64,000 nucleotides of DNA. It comes from Pantoea septica (GTDB lineage Bacteria; Pseudomonadota; Gammaproteobacteria; Enterobacterales; Enterobacteriaceae). The notes beneath the pieces are model-generated. The model worked only from the letters and a program-made list of their open reading frames with translations. It ran no database searches and was not told where the DNA came from. The position numbers were made by a program, and so were the translations under genes. Every line of letters starts with the position of its first letter. Position 1 is the stretch's first letter. Below are positions 44,358 through 52,896 of this stretch, one piece after another. The stretch spans positions 62,001 through 126,000 of the forward strand of contig NZ_MLJJ01000005.1 of the NCBI RefSeq assembly GCF_002095575.1, read 5' to 3'.

Positions 44358-45157
44358 GGCCAGAAGCGCCGTAGCGCGGCATACGCCTGTCGCGCCGCCT
44401 CATGCGGCGGCAGGCGCTTCAGGTCGTCATTAAACACTTCAATGCCTATCGGCCCCTGATAGTTCGCGCTTTTCAGCTTATCGACAAAGCTGCCGATATC
44501 GATAATGCCCGCGCCGGGCAGCTGGCGGCGATGTTTCGCCAGCGTCATGATCGCCTCTTTATCCTGCGGCGAAGGCTGAACCGCCATATCGCACAGCTGC
44601 ACTTCATAAATTCGCTCGGCGGGAATGTTGTCGAGATGCGAGGCGTCGCCGCCCAGCGCGCAGATATGAAAGAGATCGACCACCAGGCCGATATTCGGCT
44701 GATCGAGACGCTGCAGCCGCTCCCAGGCTTTCGGCAGCGTATTATCGACGCTGCACCATGCCATCGGCTCATACATGATGCGCATGTCGAAGCGCGCGGC
44801 CTCGGAAGCCAGCCAGCGCAGATCCTCGTCGATTTGCCCGACAATGCAATCCTGGCGCGTAGTGGCAGGCGCCTGAAGGGTGTCGCAGCCCAGCGCCTGC
44901 GCCATCTCGATAAACTGGCGCAGCTCGTCCCGCTTTTGCCGGCGCAGCTCGCCGGGCGCGCCGGTAAAATCGCGCAGGACCTGCAGGTTGGTGAAGCCCG
45001 GCCCCAGCTGCGCCAGATGCGCCGCGCCCTGCCCGCAGGCGTCGACATCTTCACGCCAGATTTCGACCTGATCGAAGCCGGCGTCGCGCGCCGCCTGAAG
45101 TTTCTCTTCGGTGTTACCGCTTAACAGCACCAGGTTAAGGAATGCAGGTTGAGTCAT
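44354..45157 (-). CDS. Sugar phosphate isomerase/epimerase family protein (TIM barrel)
   Basis: 267 residues of the xylose-isomerase-like TIM barrel (PF01261). Metal ligands can be placed at Glu in IMYEPMAW, Asp and His in GLVVDLFHI, Asp in VQLCDMA and Glu in GIEVFND. Proteins of this type include IolE/IolI-like isomerases and 3-dehydroshikimate dehydratases; RRQLPGAGIIDI resembles the latter group. The substrate is not clear. It is a single gene facing ypfH-like esterase, with crcB 72 bases upstream on the same strand. Confidence 0.85.
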   Translation of the reverse strand: MTQPAFLNLVLLSGNTEEKLQAARDAGFDQVEIWREDVDACGQGAAHLAQLGPGFTNLQVLRDFTGAPGELRRQKRDELRQFIEMAQALGCDTLQAPATTRQDCIVGQIDEDLRWLASEAARFDMRIMYEPMAWCSVDNTLPKAWERLQRLDQPNIGLVVDLFHICALGGDASHLDNIPAERIYEVQLCDMAVQPSPQDKEAIMTLAKHRRQLPGAGIIDIGSFVDKLKSANYQGPIGIEVFNDDLKRLPPHEAARQAYAALRRFWP

Positions 45158-45229
45158 GAACGTCCTCCTTAATCGTCCGGAATAATCGGTTGCGACAGAC
45201 GCGGAATGCTTCTGCGGCCGGTATTTACC

Positions 45230-45607
45230 TTAGCCGAGGAAATTCACCAGCGCGAAGCCGGCGAAGGTCATCAGCAGCGATCCGGCGACGTGGGTCAGCA
45301 CGCTCGTCATCGCCCAAAAATACTTACCTGATTGTAGCAACATGAGAATTTCTGCCGAAAAGGTTGAGAAGGTCGTCAGACCGCCGCACAGGCCGGTGAC
45401 GATCAGCAGCTTCCAGGCGGGATCGAGCTGGGGATTTTTGACAAACCAGGCCAGCGCGGCGCCGATAATAAAGCCGCCGGCCAGGTTCACCAGCAGCGTG
45501 CCCGGCGGCAGGCTGGGAAAGAGCGCGTTAAAGCGCAGCGAGATAAGCCAGCGCAGCGTACAGCCTGCAGCGCCGCCCAGCATCACGGCGAAAAGCGACT
45601 TCAACAT
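45230..45607 (-). CDS. crcB: Fluoride ion exporter CrcB/Fluc
   Basis: 125 residues, four membrane helices, a dual-topology dimeric fluoride channel of the inner membrane. GGAAGCTLRWLIS, PPGTLLVNLAGGFIIG (conserved Asn of the pore) and GLCGGLTTFSTFSAE (pore Phe residues and central Na+ site) are clear. A caggag ribosome site precedes the ATG at 45607. A fluoride riboswitch lies about 90 bases upstream in the leader, so expression should rise with fluoride. Confidence 0.96.
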   Translation of the reverse strand: MLKSLFAVMLGGAAGCTLRWLISLRFNALFPSLPPGTLLVNLAGGFIIGAALAWFVKNPQLDPAWKLLIVTGLCGGLTTFSTFSAEILMLLQSGKYFWAMTSVLTHVAGSLLMTFAGFALVNFLG

Positions 45608-45699
45608 GATTAACTCCTGTAGTCAGCGATCGCGCAGGGACGTGGCGGAGAGAGTACTAGCCTGACACACCAGTAACGCCTGCGAGAGGATTCGGGTTG

Positions 45700-45770
45700 A
45701 TGTCAGGCGTCATCAGCCGCTGGGCTCAGCCAGCAGGCGGTTGGGGAAGGTGGAACGCCATCACCTTAAG
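45700..45770 (-). ncRNA. Fluoride riboswitch (crcB motif)
   Basis: On the minus strand the leader of crcB reads ggtgatggcgttcc, then ccaaccgcc, then ggctgatgacgcctg. These three blocks in this order and spacing match the fluoride riboswitch consensus (GGNGAUGG, UAACCGCC-like, GGCUGAUGNCNCCU), which folds into a pseudoknot that traps fluoride with magnesium. It lies about 90 bases before the crcB start. Confidence 0.92.
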
Positions 45771-45988
45771 GCGTTGATAATACGATGCGGCACAGCGAGT
45801 GACAAGCCGGTCAGGCGAGCAGCAGACGGCGAAAAAACGTGGGATTTTGAAAAATTGCGTTCGCCTGGAGGCGCTACATCGGCGACCAATGGAGAAAAAT
45901 GTGTTTTGGCATCATAAAGGTTTAACTTATGTATAAAACCTCTTTTAGTTGGTCAATTTACTCGCCAGTTTTCCCACACGGAGATTTT

Positions 45989-46915
45989 ATGCGCACCTTG
46001 GTTTTCGATACCGATATCGGCGTAGACGACGCCTTTGCGCTGGCTTACGCGGCGCGCACGCAGCGGCTGCTGGGCATCACCACGGTGTTCGGCAACGTGG
46101 CGGTAGGGCAGGCGGTAAAGAACGCTCGCCTGTTCTGTGAAAAAATGCAGATTGATGCGCCGGTTTATCGCGGCTGCTCGCGCCCGCTGGCGCTCACGCC
46201 CAGCGAACCGGCAAAACTGCACGGCGAAGATGGCCTGGGCGACGCGTTTTCCAACGCTCACAGCGACGCGGCGCCGGGCGCGGTGCAGTTTATTATCGAC
46301 AGCGTGCGCGCCCGGCCGCATGAAATTACGCTGGTGGCGATTGGCCCGCTGACCAACATCGCCAGCGCCATCAATCAGGCGCCGGACATTATTCCGCTGG
46401 TTAAAGAGCTGGCGATCATGGGCGGCGCGTTCGGCACCGACGGCCACAGCGGCAACGTGACGCCTTTCGCCGAGTTCAATATCTGGAAAGATCCGCACGC
46501 AGCCGATCAGGTGCTGAGCTCGGCGCTTAACATCGTGGTGCTGCCGCTCGACGTGACGCACAAGGTGTTGATCAGCGGCCAGGAAGTGGAGCAGCTTAAC
46601 CAGCCGGTGCTGAGCGCCATCGTGCGGCCCTATCTTGCTTATAGCCTGCAAAAAGAGGGTTTCGACGGCATGGCGCTGCACGACACGCTGGCGATCGCCT
46701 GGCTCTGCCAGCCCGAGGCGTTTCAGCTAAGCGAAGGCCCGCTGCGCGTCATCACCGAGGGCATCGCGCGCGGGCAAACGGTGCGTAAGCTGAGCGCGCT
46801 GGCGTCGCGGGAGGATCCGTTTCGCCACCTGCCTGCGCAGCGCGTGGCGCTGGGCGTAGACGCCGCGCGGGTGCGCGACCACTTCCTCCGCACGCTCAGC
46901 GATCGAAGTGAATAA
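45989..46915 (+). CDS. Inosine/uridine-type nucleoside hydrolase
   Basis: 308 residues from the ATG at 45989, with cggag upstream; an open frame reaches 20 codons further back without support. The calcium-binding motif FDTDIGVDDAFAL (usually DTDPGxDDA) is at the N-terminus; TTVFGNVAVGQ, AIGPLTNIASAI, IMGGAFGTDGHSGNVTPFAEFN and HDTLAIAW are the remaining family blocks. It cleaves the N-glycosidic bond of ribonucleosides to base and ribose in the cytoplasm; base preference cannot be told. Its 3' end overlaps that of lgoD by 20 bases. Confidence 0.92.
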   Translation: MRTLVFDTDIGVDDAFALAYAARTQRLLGITTVFGNVAVGQAVKNARLFCEKMQIDAPVYRGCSRPLALTPSEPAKLHGEDGLGDAFSNAHSDAAPGAVQFIIDSVRARPHEITLVAIGPLTNIASAINQAPDIIPLVKELAIMGGAFGTDGHSGNVTPFAEFNIWKDPHAADQVLSSALNIVVLPLDVTHKVLISGQEVEQLNQPVLSAIVRPYLAYSLQKEGFDGMALHDTLAIAWLCQPEAFQLSEGPLRVITEGIARGQTVRKLSALASREDPFRHLPAQRVALGVDAARVRDHFLRTLSDRSE

Positions 46916-47924
46916 CGCCTTTGATCAGCTCGCGGTTGTTGATCACCTGCGGCTCGAAGCTTTCCGCCAGCGTTGAGAAGGCGAAGTGCGCGTTGAGCAT
47001 CATCGCGGCGCGCAGCTGGCCGCTCGCCATCAAATCGCGCACGCGATCGAAGTCTTCGCGCGTCGCGTTGCGGCTGCCCATTAACGTGGTCTCTTTCTTG
47101 TGGAACTCGCTGTCCGGGATCACCAGATCGCCCTTATGCAGGCCGACATAGACCACGGTGCCGCCGTGGCGCATCAGGTTGACGGCGTTGTTCATCGCCG
47201 CCGGGCTGCCGGTGGCGTCGAGCACTTTTAGCGCCAGCCTGCCGTTGAACTGCGCGCGCAGCACGTCGTAAAAATCGTCGCGCGCCGGATCGATCGCCGC
47301 CAGGCCCAGCTCTTTCGCGACGTGCGCGCGGCGAAACTCGCTGGTGTCCGCCACCACGACGTTGGCGCCCGCTGCCGCGGCGATTGCCGCCACGCCCAGG
47401 CCGATCGGCCCTGCGCCCACCACCAGCACATCTTCGTCCGCGCCGACGCTGGCCCGCCGCACCGCATGCGCGCTGATGGCGAACGGCTCAATCAGCGCGG
47501 CGGCCTCCGGCGCCACCTCTTCTACCTGCAGCAGATTGCCGGCCGGCACGGCGAGGTATTCGCAAAAGCCGCCATCCTGATGCACGCCGATCACGGAAAT
47601 CTGTTCGCAGCAGTTGGTTTTGCCGCTCTGGCAGGCATCGCAGCGCAGGCAGGAGATATAGGGGATCAGCGCCACGCGCTGGCCTGGCGCTACGCTCGTT
47701 ACGCCTTCGCCCAGGGCGACCACTTCGCCGCACAGCTCATGTCCCAGCACGCGCGGATAGCTGAAGAACGGCTGATTGCCCGCCCAGGCGTGGATATCGG
47801 TACCGCAAATGCCGGCGGCGATGATTTTAATCAGCGCCTCGCCGGCGGCGGGGGCAGGCCGCTCGCGCGTGGCCCAGATCATTTTCTTCGGTTCAGCGAT
47901 GACCAGGGTTTTCATTGTCGTCAT
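46896..47924 (-). CDS. lgoD: L-galactonate 5-dehydrogenase (zinc alcohol dehydrogenase family)
   Basis: 342 residues, strongly colinear with E. coli LgoD/YjjN. It oxidises L-galactonate to D-tagaturonate with NAD+, feeding the galacturonate pathway. Catalytic zinc ligands Cys40, His62 and Glu63 (AGICGTDIHAW, LGHELCGE) and the structural zinc cysteines 92, 95, 98 and 106 are all present. The Rossmann GAGPIGLG is followed by ADTSEFRR, whose Asp favours NAD+. The start has caggag upstream. lgoR is divergent and lgoT lies beyond it, the same trio as in E. coli. Confidence 0.93.
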   Translation of the reverse strand: MTTMKTLVIAEPKKMIWATRERPAPAAGEALIKIIAAGICGTDIHAWAGNQPFFSYPRVLGHELCGEVVALGEGVTSVAPGQRVALIPYISCLRCDACQSGKTNCCEQISVIGVHQDGGFCEYLAVPAGNLLQVEEVAPEAAALIEPFAISAHAVRRASVGADEDVLVVGAGPIGLGVAAIAAAAGANVVVADTSEFRRAHVAKELGLAAIDPARDDFYDVLRAQFNGRLALKVLDATGSPAAMNNAVNLMRHGGTVVYVGLHKGDLVIPDSEFHKKETTLMGSRNATREDFDRVRDLMASGQLRAAMMLNAHFAFSTLAESFEPQVINNRELIKGVIHFDR

Positions 47925-48028
47925 GGGAATTCTCCTGTTGTCCTGCGGCAGTTATGACGAATTGATCACACACCGGCTGTTTTGCCCGCGCGATCTGTGA
48001 GGCACAGCGTTTTTTTTGGGATTTGAAT

Positions 48029-48049
48029 GGTTTTTAATAAATAAAAACC
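48029..48049. promoter_or_regulatory. Candidate LgoR operator between lgoD and lgoR
   Basis: Inverted repeat ggttttta/taaaaacc separated by five bases, in the 137-base divergent gap, 13 bases before the lgoR start. The half-site attaaaaacc occurs twice more just after lgoR, in front of lgoT, which suggests one regulator for both transcripts. Confidence 0.5.
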
Positions 48050-48061
48050 CGGAGAGCGCCC

Positions 48062-48964
48062 GTGAGCCGAAACCTGAATCTGCGCCAGAACGTTATTAAC
48101 CAAATGCTGGAAGGGATTGCCCAACGCCATATCCGTTCGCCGCTGCCTGCCCAGGCCGCGCTGGCGGAGATGTTTAATATCAGCCGCACCACGGTGCGCC
48201 ATACGCTGCACTATCTGGCGCAGCGCGGCGTGCTGGAAAAAGTGGCCGGGACCTATGTGATTGTGCGGCAGCCGCAGGAAGAGGATGGTTTCAGCGAGCT
48301 GACCTCGCCGATTGAGCAGCAGGCGAGCCAGTTCGAACAGGCGTTTTTCGAGATGATCAATCAGCGCCAGCTCTCGCCCGGCGACGCTTTTAGCGAGCTA
48401 CAGCTGGCGCAGCGGGTGAAGGTCAGCCCGGTGGTGGTGCGCGAATTTCTGCTGCGCTTTATGCGTTACGATCTGCTGGAGCCGGTCAAGCGCGGCCGCT
48501 GGCGCATGAAGAAGTTCACCCTGGACTATGCCGACAAGCTGTTCGAGCTGCGCGAGATGCTGGAAACGCACGCGCTGACGCGCTTTCTTAACCTGCCGCC
48601 GCAGGATGAGCGCTGGATTCAGGCGCGCGACCTGCTGGATCGCCATCGCGCCCTGCGCGATACCATCGCCAGCGACTACCGCCAGTTCGCCGCGCTGGAT
48701 AAAGAGCTGCATTCGCTGATCCTCTCCGCCGCCAACAATCCCTTTTTCAACCACTCGCTGGAGATTATTTCCGTTATTTTTCATTCCCATTACCAGTGGG
48801 ACGAGCGCGATCTCAAGCAGCGCAACATCGTGGCGTTGGAGGAGCATATGGCGCTGCTCTCCGCGCTTATCGGCCGTCAGGACGTCGATGCGCTGCTGGC
48901 GCTGCATAATCATCTGGCCACGTCCCGCTCGTCGATGGCGCGCTCAATCCGCCAGTACAATTAA
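48062..48964 (+). CDS. lgoR: GntR-family regulator of L-galactonate genes
   Basis: 300 residues from a GTG with cggagag upstream. It aligns with E. coli LgoR/YjjM throughout. The layout is unusual for the family: an N-terminal winged helix (about 1-70, LAEMFNISRTTVRHTLHYL) is followed by a second GntR helix-turn-helix (about 95-150, LAQRVKVSPVVVREFLLRF) and then an FCD effector domain with LFELREMLETHALTRFL. It probably represses lgoD and lgoT in the absence of L-galactonate. Confidence 0.92.
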   Translation: MSRNLNLRQNVINQMLEGIAQRHIRSPLPAQAALAEMFNISRTTVRHTLHYLAQRGVLEKVAGTYVIVRQPQEEDGFSELTSPIEQQASQFEQAFFEMINQRQLSPGDAFSELQLAQRVKVSPVVVREFLLRFMRYDLLEPVKRGRWRMKKFTLDYADKLFELREMLETHALTRFLNLPPQDERWIQARDLLDRHRALRDTIASDYRQFAALDKELHSLILSAANNPFFNHSLEIISVIFHSHYQWDERDLKQRNIVALEEHMALLSALIGRQDVDALLALHNHLATSRSSMARSIRQYN

Positions 48965-48980
48965 AAACCGATTAAAAACC
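48960..48980. promoter_or_regulatory. Direct repeat, candidate LgoR operator before lgoT
   Basis: Two copies of attaaaaacc (48960-48969 and 48971-48980) are 11 bases apart, one helical turn, and the first overlaps the lgoR stop codon. The same 10-mer occurs inverted at 48029-48038. It lies 150 bases upstream of lgoT. Confidence 0.5.
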
Positions 48981-49130
48981 ACAAAGCATTAGCTCCCGCA
49001 CGAATCAGAAACATCTTCGCAACATCCTGGCGGTATTGCTTCTAGTCTCGACTGCAACTCATAACGGCCGCTGGGCCGCTATGTCCTTAGCTGTCTGATA
49101 ACGATAACGACCCCGCTACGGGAGTAAGCC

Positions 49131-50483
49131 ATGGAAAATACCTCAACCCGCGACGCTAAAAATCCGGCCGCCGGAACGCCGCCAGAGCAGGAGTATGTGC
49201 CGGCGCGCAGCGATATCGTGCGCTCGCCGCGCATTCGCAAGATTCAGATCACCGCCATGCTGCTGCTGCTGTTCGCAGCCATCATTAACTATCTCGACCG
49301 CAGCTCGCTCTCGGTCGCCAATATGACCATTCGCGAGGAGCTAGGGCTGAACGCCACCGAGATCGGCATGCTGCTCTCCGCCTTTTCGCTGGCGTATGGC
49401 CTGGCGCAGCTGCCCTGCGGCGCGCTGCTGGACCGTAAAGGCCCGCGCATAATGCTCGGCCTCGGCATGTTCGTCTGGTCGCTGTTTCAGGCGGCCGCCG
49501 GACTGGTGCATAACTTCACCCAGTTTATTCTGGTGCGCATCGGCCTCGGCATCGGCGAAGCGCCGATGAACCCGTGCGGCGTGAAGGTGATCAACGACTG
49601 GTTCAACATTAAAGATCGCGGCATGCCGATGGGCTTTTTCAACGCCGCCTCGATGATCGGCCTGTCGGTGGCGCCGCCGGTGCTGGCCGCGATGATGCTG
49701 GCGTTCGGCTGGCGCGGCATGTTTATTATCATCGGCGTGCTCGGCATGTTCCTGGCGATTGGCTGGTACCTGATTTATCGCGACCGCGACAACAATAAGC
49801 TCAGCGCAGAAGAGATCCACTATCTGCAGGCGGGCAGCGTGGCGTCGCGTAAAGAGCCGCTGAGCTTCGCCGAATGGCGCGGCCTGTTTAAGCAGCGCAC
49901 CATGTGGGGCATGATGATCGGCTTTAGCGGCATCAACTATACCGCCTGGCTCTATATCGCCTGGCTGCCGGGCTATCTGCAGTCGACCTACCATCTGGAT
50001 CTGAAGAGCACCGGCCTGCTGGCGGCGATTCCCTTCCTGTTCGGCGCGGCGGGCATGCTGCTGAACGGCTATACGGTGGATGCGCTGGTGCGCCGCGGCT
50101 TCGACGCGGTGAAGACCCGCAAGGTGTGCATTATCTCCGGCATGCTGCTGTCGGCGGCCTTTACCGCCTTCGTGACGCGCGCCACCGATACCACCAGCGC
50201 TGTCACGCTGATCGGAATGGCGCTCTTCTGCATCCACTTCGCGGGCACCTCCTGCTGGGGGCTGATCCACGCCAACGTGACGGCGCGCATGACCGCGTCG
50301 GTCGGCAGCATCCAGAACTTCGCCAGCTTTGTCTTCGCCTCGTTCGCACCGGTCATCACCGGCTGGGTGCTGGATACTACGAAGTCGTTCAGCCTCGCGC
50401 TGATGATCTGCGCCGGTATCGCCGTGGTGGGCGCCCTCGCCTATCTGGTGCTGGTGCGCAAGCCGATTACCGACGGCGTATAG
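49131..50483 (+). CDS. lgoT: MFS L-galactonate transporter
   Basis: 450 residues, 12 membrane helices, anion:cation symporter branch of the MFS. NYLDRSSLSVANMTIREELG and LPCGALLDRKGPRIMLG are the usual first-helix and helix 2-3 motifs of galactonate-type proton symporters. It has a 40-residue hydrophilic N-tail, about the length seen in E. coli LgoT (453 residues). The ATG has cgggag upstream. Its position after lgoR and the lgoD partner make L-galactonate the likely substrate. Confidence 0.88.
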   Translation: MENTSTRDAKNPAAGTPPEQEYVPARSDIVRSPRIRKIQITAMLLLLFAAIINYLDRSSLSVANMTIREELGLNATEIGMLLSAFSLAYGLAQLPCGALLDRKGPRIMLGLGMFVWSLFQAAAGLVHNFTQFILVRIGLGIGEAPMNPCGVKVINDWFNIKDRGMPMGFFNAASMIGLSVAPPVLAAMMLAFGWRGMFIIIGVLGMFLAIGWYLIYRDRDNNKLSAEEIHYLQAGSVASRKEPLSFAEWRGLFKQRTMWGMMIGFSGINYTAWLYIAWLPGYLQSTYHLDLKSTGLLAAIPFLFGAAGMLLNGYTVDALVRRGFDAVKTRKVCIISGMLLSAAFTAFVTRATDTTSAVTLIGMALFCIHFAGTSCWGLIHANVTARMTASVGSIQNFASFVFASFAPVITGWVLDTTKSFSLALMICAGIAVVGALAYLVLVRKPITDGV

Positions 50484-50492
50484 CGATAAAGC

Positions 50493-50512
50493 AGCCGGGC
50501 GCTCGCCCGGCT
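50493..50512. terminator. Hairpin between lgoT and the next, convergent gene
   Basis: Perfect 8-bp stem agccgggc/gcccggct with a 4-base loop in the 27-base gap between two convergent genes. T runs on either side are poor, but its position suggests it stops both transcripts. Confidence 0.55.
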
Positions 50513-51902
50513 AGCTCAGTTTATGCAGCGTCACGCCGTGGCGCGCGCCGTAGCGCTCGATGCCCGAAATGACCTTCTCTACGCTCAGCGGCGGCGGCGG
50601 CGCGAAGAGCGGCGCCCGCGCCCGCAGCGCCGCGTCGAAGTGCGCTAAAGCGGCTAAATCATGCGGATAGCGCTCGGGATCGACGCCGACGAACGCCCCC
50701 TCATTCATCGCACGATCGAGCAATCCCTGCCAGCGCTCAAGCGGCGCCAGCCCGATGCCCTCCGTCCCGGTTGAATAGAGCAGCATATCGATATCGCGAT
50801 AGCGCGGCTGCCTGTCGAGGAAGCGCGTCAGTGAGGAGGCGGAAGGCTCGGCGCCCGACATCAGCCAGAACGGAATGGCGTGCTGACGCATAGCGCACCA
50901 GGGATCCATCAGCAGATAGCTGCCCACCGTCAGGCGCGTCGCGTTGATGCCCGCCGCCAGATACCAGTCGCGGTAGATCTCCGCCACCACGAAGCTCAGC
51001 GCCTCGGGATCCTGATAGCGTATCTCCAGCAGCCGCCAGCCCTGATCCGCCGCCAGCTTTTTCAGCGGCGACTTCAGGTACTCGTCCAGCCCCCATTCCG
51101 CTTCCGGCACCCGATCGGTGGGCGCAGGCGCATTCCACTGCTCGCGATCGCTGCCGGAACGCGCCAGAAACTCCGCAACCCGTCCGCCGCCCTGCAGATA
51201 GTCGCTCTCCGTTGCGCCGCTCAGCCCGCCGAACTGGAAGAAAGAACGGTCGCTGGTGCGCGTGACCGGCCACTGCTGCGTACAGTGACTGATAAACAGC
51301 GTGCTATTTCCCGGCAGGCTGCGCATCAGAAATTCATTAAAGGCCAGCGGCAGCGCGCGCAGCTTGAGGTGAAAGTAGCGCAGCTTGTCGAGCAGTCGCC
51401 GGTTCTGATTCGGATCCTGGATATGGTGCACCGCCAGACGCGGCCAGGCCGCCAGCAGCGCCGCCGCGATTGATTTTCCCTGCTCAAATCCCGCCTGCGC
51501 GTCGTCGGGATCGCTGTGCGCCGCGCGCACCGGGCAGAGAAAAGTCTGCGGCAGCCAGGGGGCGCCCGCTGCTGCCGCCAGATGGGTCAGTGCGCCGTTC
51601 GACGAGCCGATAAAGGCGGCGGGATATTCCTGTTCCGGGTATTCGCTGGCCATCCATTCGGCGATGCCTTCCACATCCAGATCGCCCGCCTGTGATTCGC
51701 TGATGCCTTCCGCCATGCCGCCGACGGCATAGCCCCACTCTCTCAGCCGGGTCGGCAGGCGGTCGAGGGACGGCAGCAGGCGATCGCGCATCGGCGACGC
51801 GTCGGCGTCGTCGACCGGCTTATCATGCAGCGTGTGGGCCAGCGCCATCAGCATGGCGGTGGCGGAGTCGAAGCGGGCGATGCCTTTAGGCAGTTTATTC
51901 AT
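50511..51902 (-). CDS. Conserved protein of unknown function, alpha/beta-hydrolase-like N-terminus
   Basis: 463 residues, soluble. AAFIGSSNGALTHLAAAAG (about residues 95-113) looks like an alpha/beta-hydrolase nucleophile elbow (G-S-S-N-G), preceded by REWGYAVGGMAEGI and DVEGIAEWMAS. The C-terminal half (WGLDEYLKSPLKKLA, PFWLMSGAEPSASSL, LLYSTGTEGIGLAP) matches nothing I recognise. It overlaps the 3' end of the upstream alpha/beta hydrolase gene by eight bases, so the two are translationally coupled and likely act together, perhaps on the same acyl or lipid substrate. Confidence 0.75.
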   Translation of the reverse strand: MNKLPKGIARFDSATAMLMALAHTLHDKPVDDADASPMRDRLLPSLDRLPTRLREWGYAVGGMAEGISESQAGDLDVEGIAEWMASEYPEQEYPAAFIGSSNGALTHLAAAAGAPWLPQTFLCPVRAAHSDPDDAQAGFEQGKSIAAALLAAWPRLAVHHIQDPNQNRRLLDKLRYFHLKLRALPLAFNEFLMRSLPGNSTLFISHCTQQWPVTRTSDRSFFQFGGLSGATESDYLQGGGRVAEFLARSGSDREQWNAPAPTDRVPEAEWGLDEYLKSPLKKLAADQGWRLLEIRYQDPEALSFVVAEIYRDWYLAAGINATRLTVGSYLLMDPWCAMRQHAIPFWLMSGAEPSASSLTRFLDRQPRYRDIDMLLYSTGTEGIGLAPLERWQGLLDRAMNEGAFVGVDPERYPHDLAALAHFDAALRARAPLFAPPPPLSVEKVISGIERYGARHGVTLHKLS

Positions 51903-52815
51903 CCTGATTCTCCTGCTGAATGCGCGTCAGAAAGGGACGGATGGCGTGGCGGAAGCTCCACGGATAGACATAGTGCAGCGTATGGGTGCCGCCGCGCAGC
52001 GTCAGCACCTCGCCGCGCGGCATCAGCGCCCCCAGCTCGTCGACCCAGCGCGCGGGCGACACCGTATCGCGCGATCCGCGCAGCAGCAGCGTCGGCGCGT
52101 TGATATAGGGCAGACGATGTTCAATGCGGTCCTGCAGGAGCAGACGATGGGTTTTCAGCGCGCGCCACAGGCCGGCTTTGGCGAGGTCGACGTGCATCAG
52201 CGACGTGGAGGAGCGATGGCGTTCGAGACGGCTGTTGCGCCAGCCGCGCCACGCCTGACGCAGCAGGCTGCGCGCGTGGCGATCCACCGTCGGGCCCTGG
52301 AAAACCAGCCCGGCCACCGCTTCAGGATGCCTGACGGCCAGCGCGGCGAGCACCTGGCAGCCGGAGGCGCTGCCGATCCAGATAGCGCGCGTCAGCTGGT
52401 TATGCTGCAGCCATTGCCAGAGCGCCTCGGCCTGCTCTTCGACCGACAGCACAGGCACCGATGCCGGCAGGACGCTGGCGCCGAAACCGGGCAGATCGGG
52501 CACCAGCACGCGATAGTTGTTGCTCAGCGCCAGCGCCAGCTCCTCCATCGAGCGTCCCGACATGACCAGCTCGTGTACCAGCACCAGCGGCAGTCCGGGC
52601 GCGTCGTGGGGCGTGACGCGCGTAAACATGCGCCACTCGCCAACCTGTTGAAAATAACCGGCCAGTCCGGCGTGATGGCTGCGCGGCGAAACGGGCGGCG
52701 TCTGTTTTAACCGCCGCCACTGCTGAACGCCCCACCAGGTTGCCGCTGCACCCAGCCCCAGACCGGCCAGCAGCGCGCTGCTTTTCCAACGCATCGGTTG
52801 TTCCTTACGCCTCAT
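51895..52815 (-). CDS. Membrane-anchored alpha/beta hydrolase
   Basis: 306 residues from the ATG at 52815 (caggag upstream); an ATG seven codons later with aagga is the alternative. An N-terminal hydrophobic segment, SSALLAGLGLGAAATWWGV, probably anchors it in the inner membrane. The catalytic fold shows LVLVHELVMSGRSM (oxyanion strand), VPDLPGFGAS, nucleophile in WIGSASGCQVLAAL, Asp in LLLRGSRDTVSPARW and His in LRGGTHTLHYVYP. The enzyme is of the general hydrolase/haloperoxidase type; substrate unknown. First gene of a two-gene operon. Confidence 0.82.
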   Translation of the reverse strand: MRRKEQPMRWKSSALLAGLGLGAAATWWGVQQWRRLKQTPPVSPRSHHAGLAGYFQQVGEWRMFTRVTPHDAPGLPLVLVHELVMSGRSMEELALALSNNYRVLVPDLPGFGASVLPASVPVLSVEEQAEALWQWLQHNQLTRAIWIGSASGCQVLAALAVRHPEAVAGLVFQGPTVDRHARSLLRQAWRGWRNSRLERHRSSTSLMHVDLAKAGLWRALKTHRLLLQDRIEHRLPYINAPTLLLRGSRDTVSPARWVDELGALMPRGEVLTLRGGTHTLHYVYPWSFRHAIRPFLTRIQQENQDE

Positions 52816-52896
52816 TACCCGCTCCTGAATATGGTGTGTCACTTCAGTGTAGGCGGCGAAATCGTGACCAGCAGGCGAGGCGGGAGAAAGTTATTG

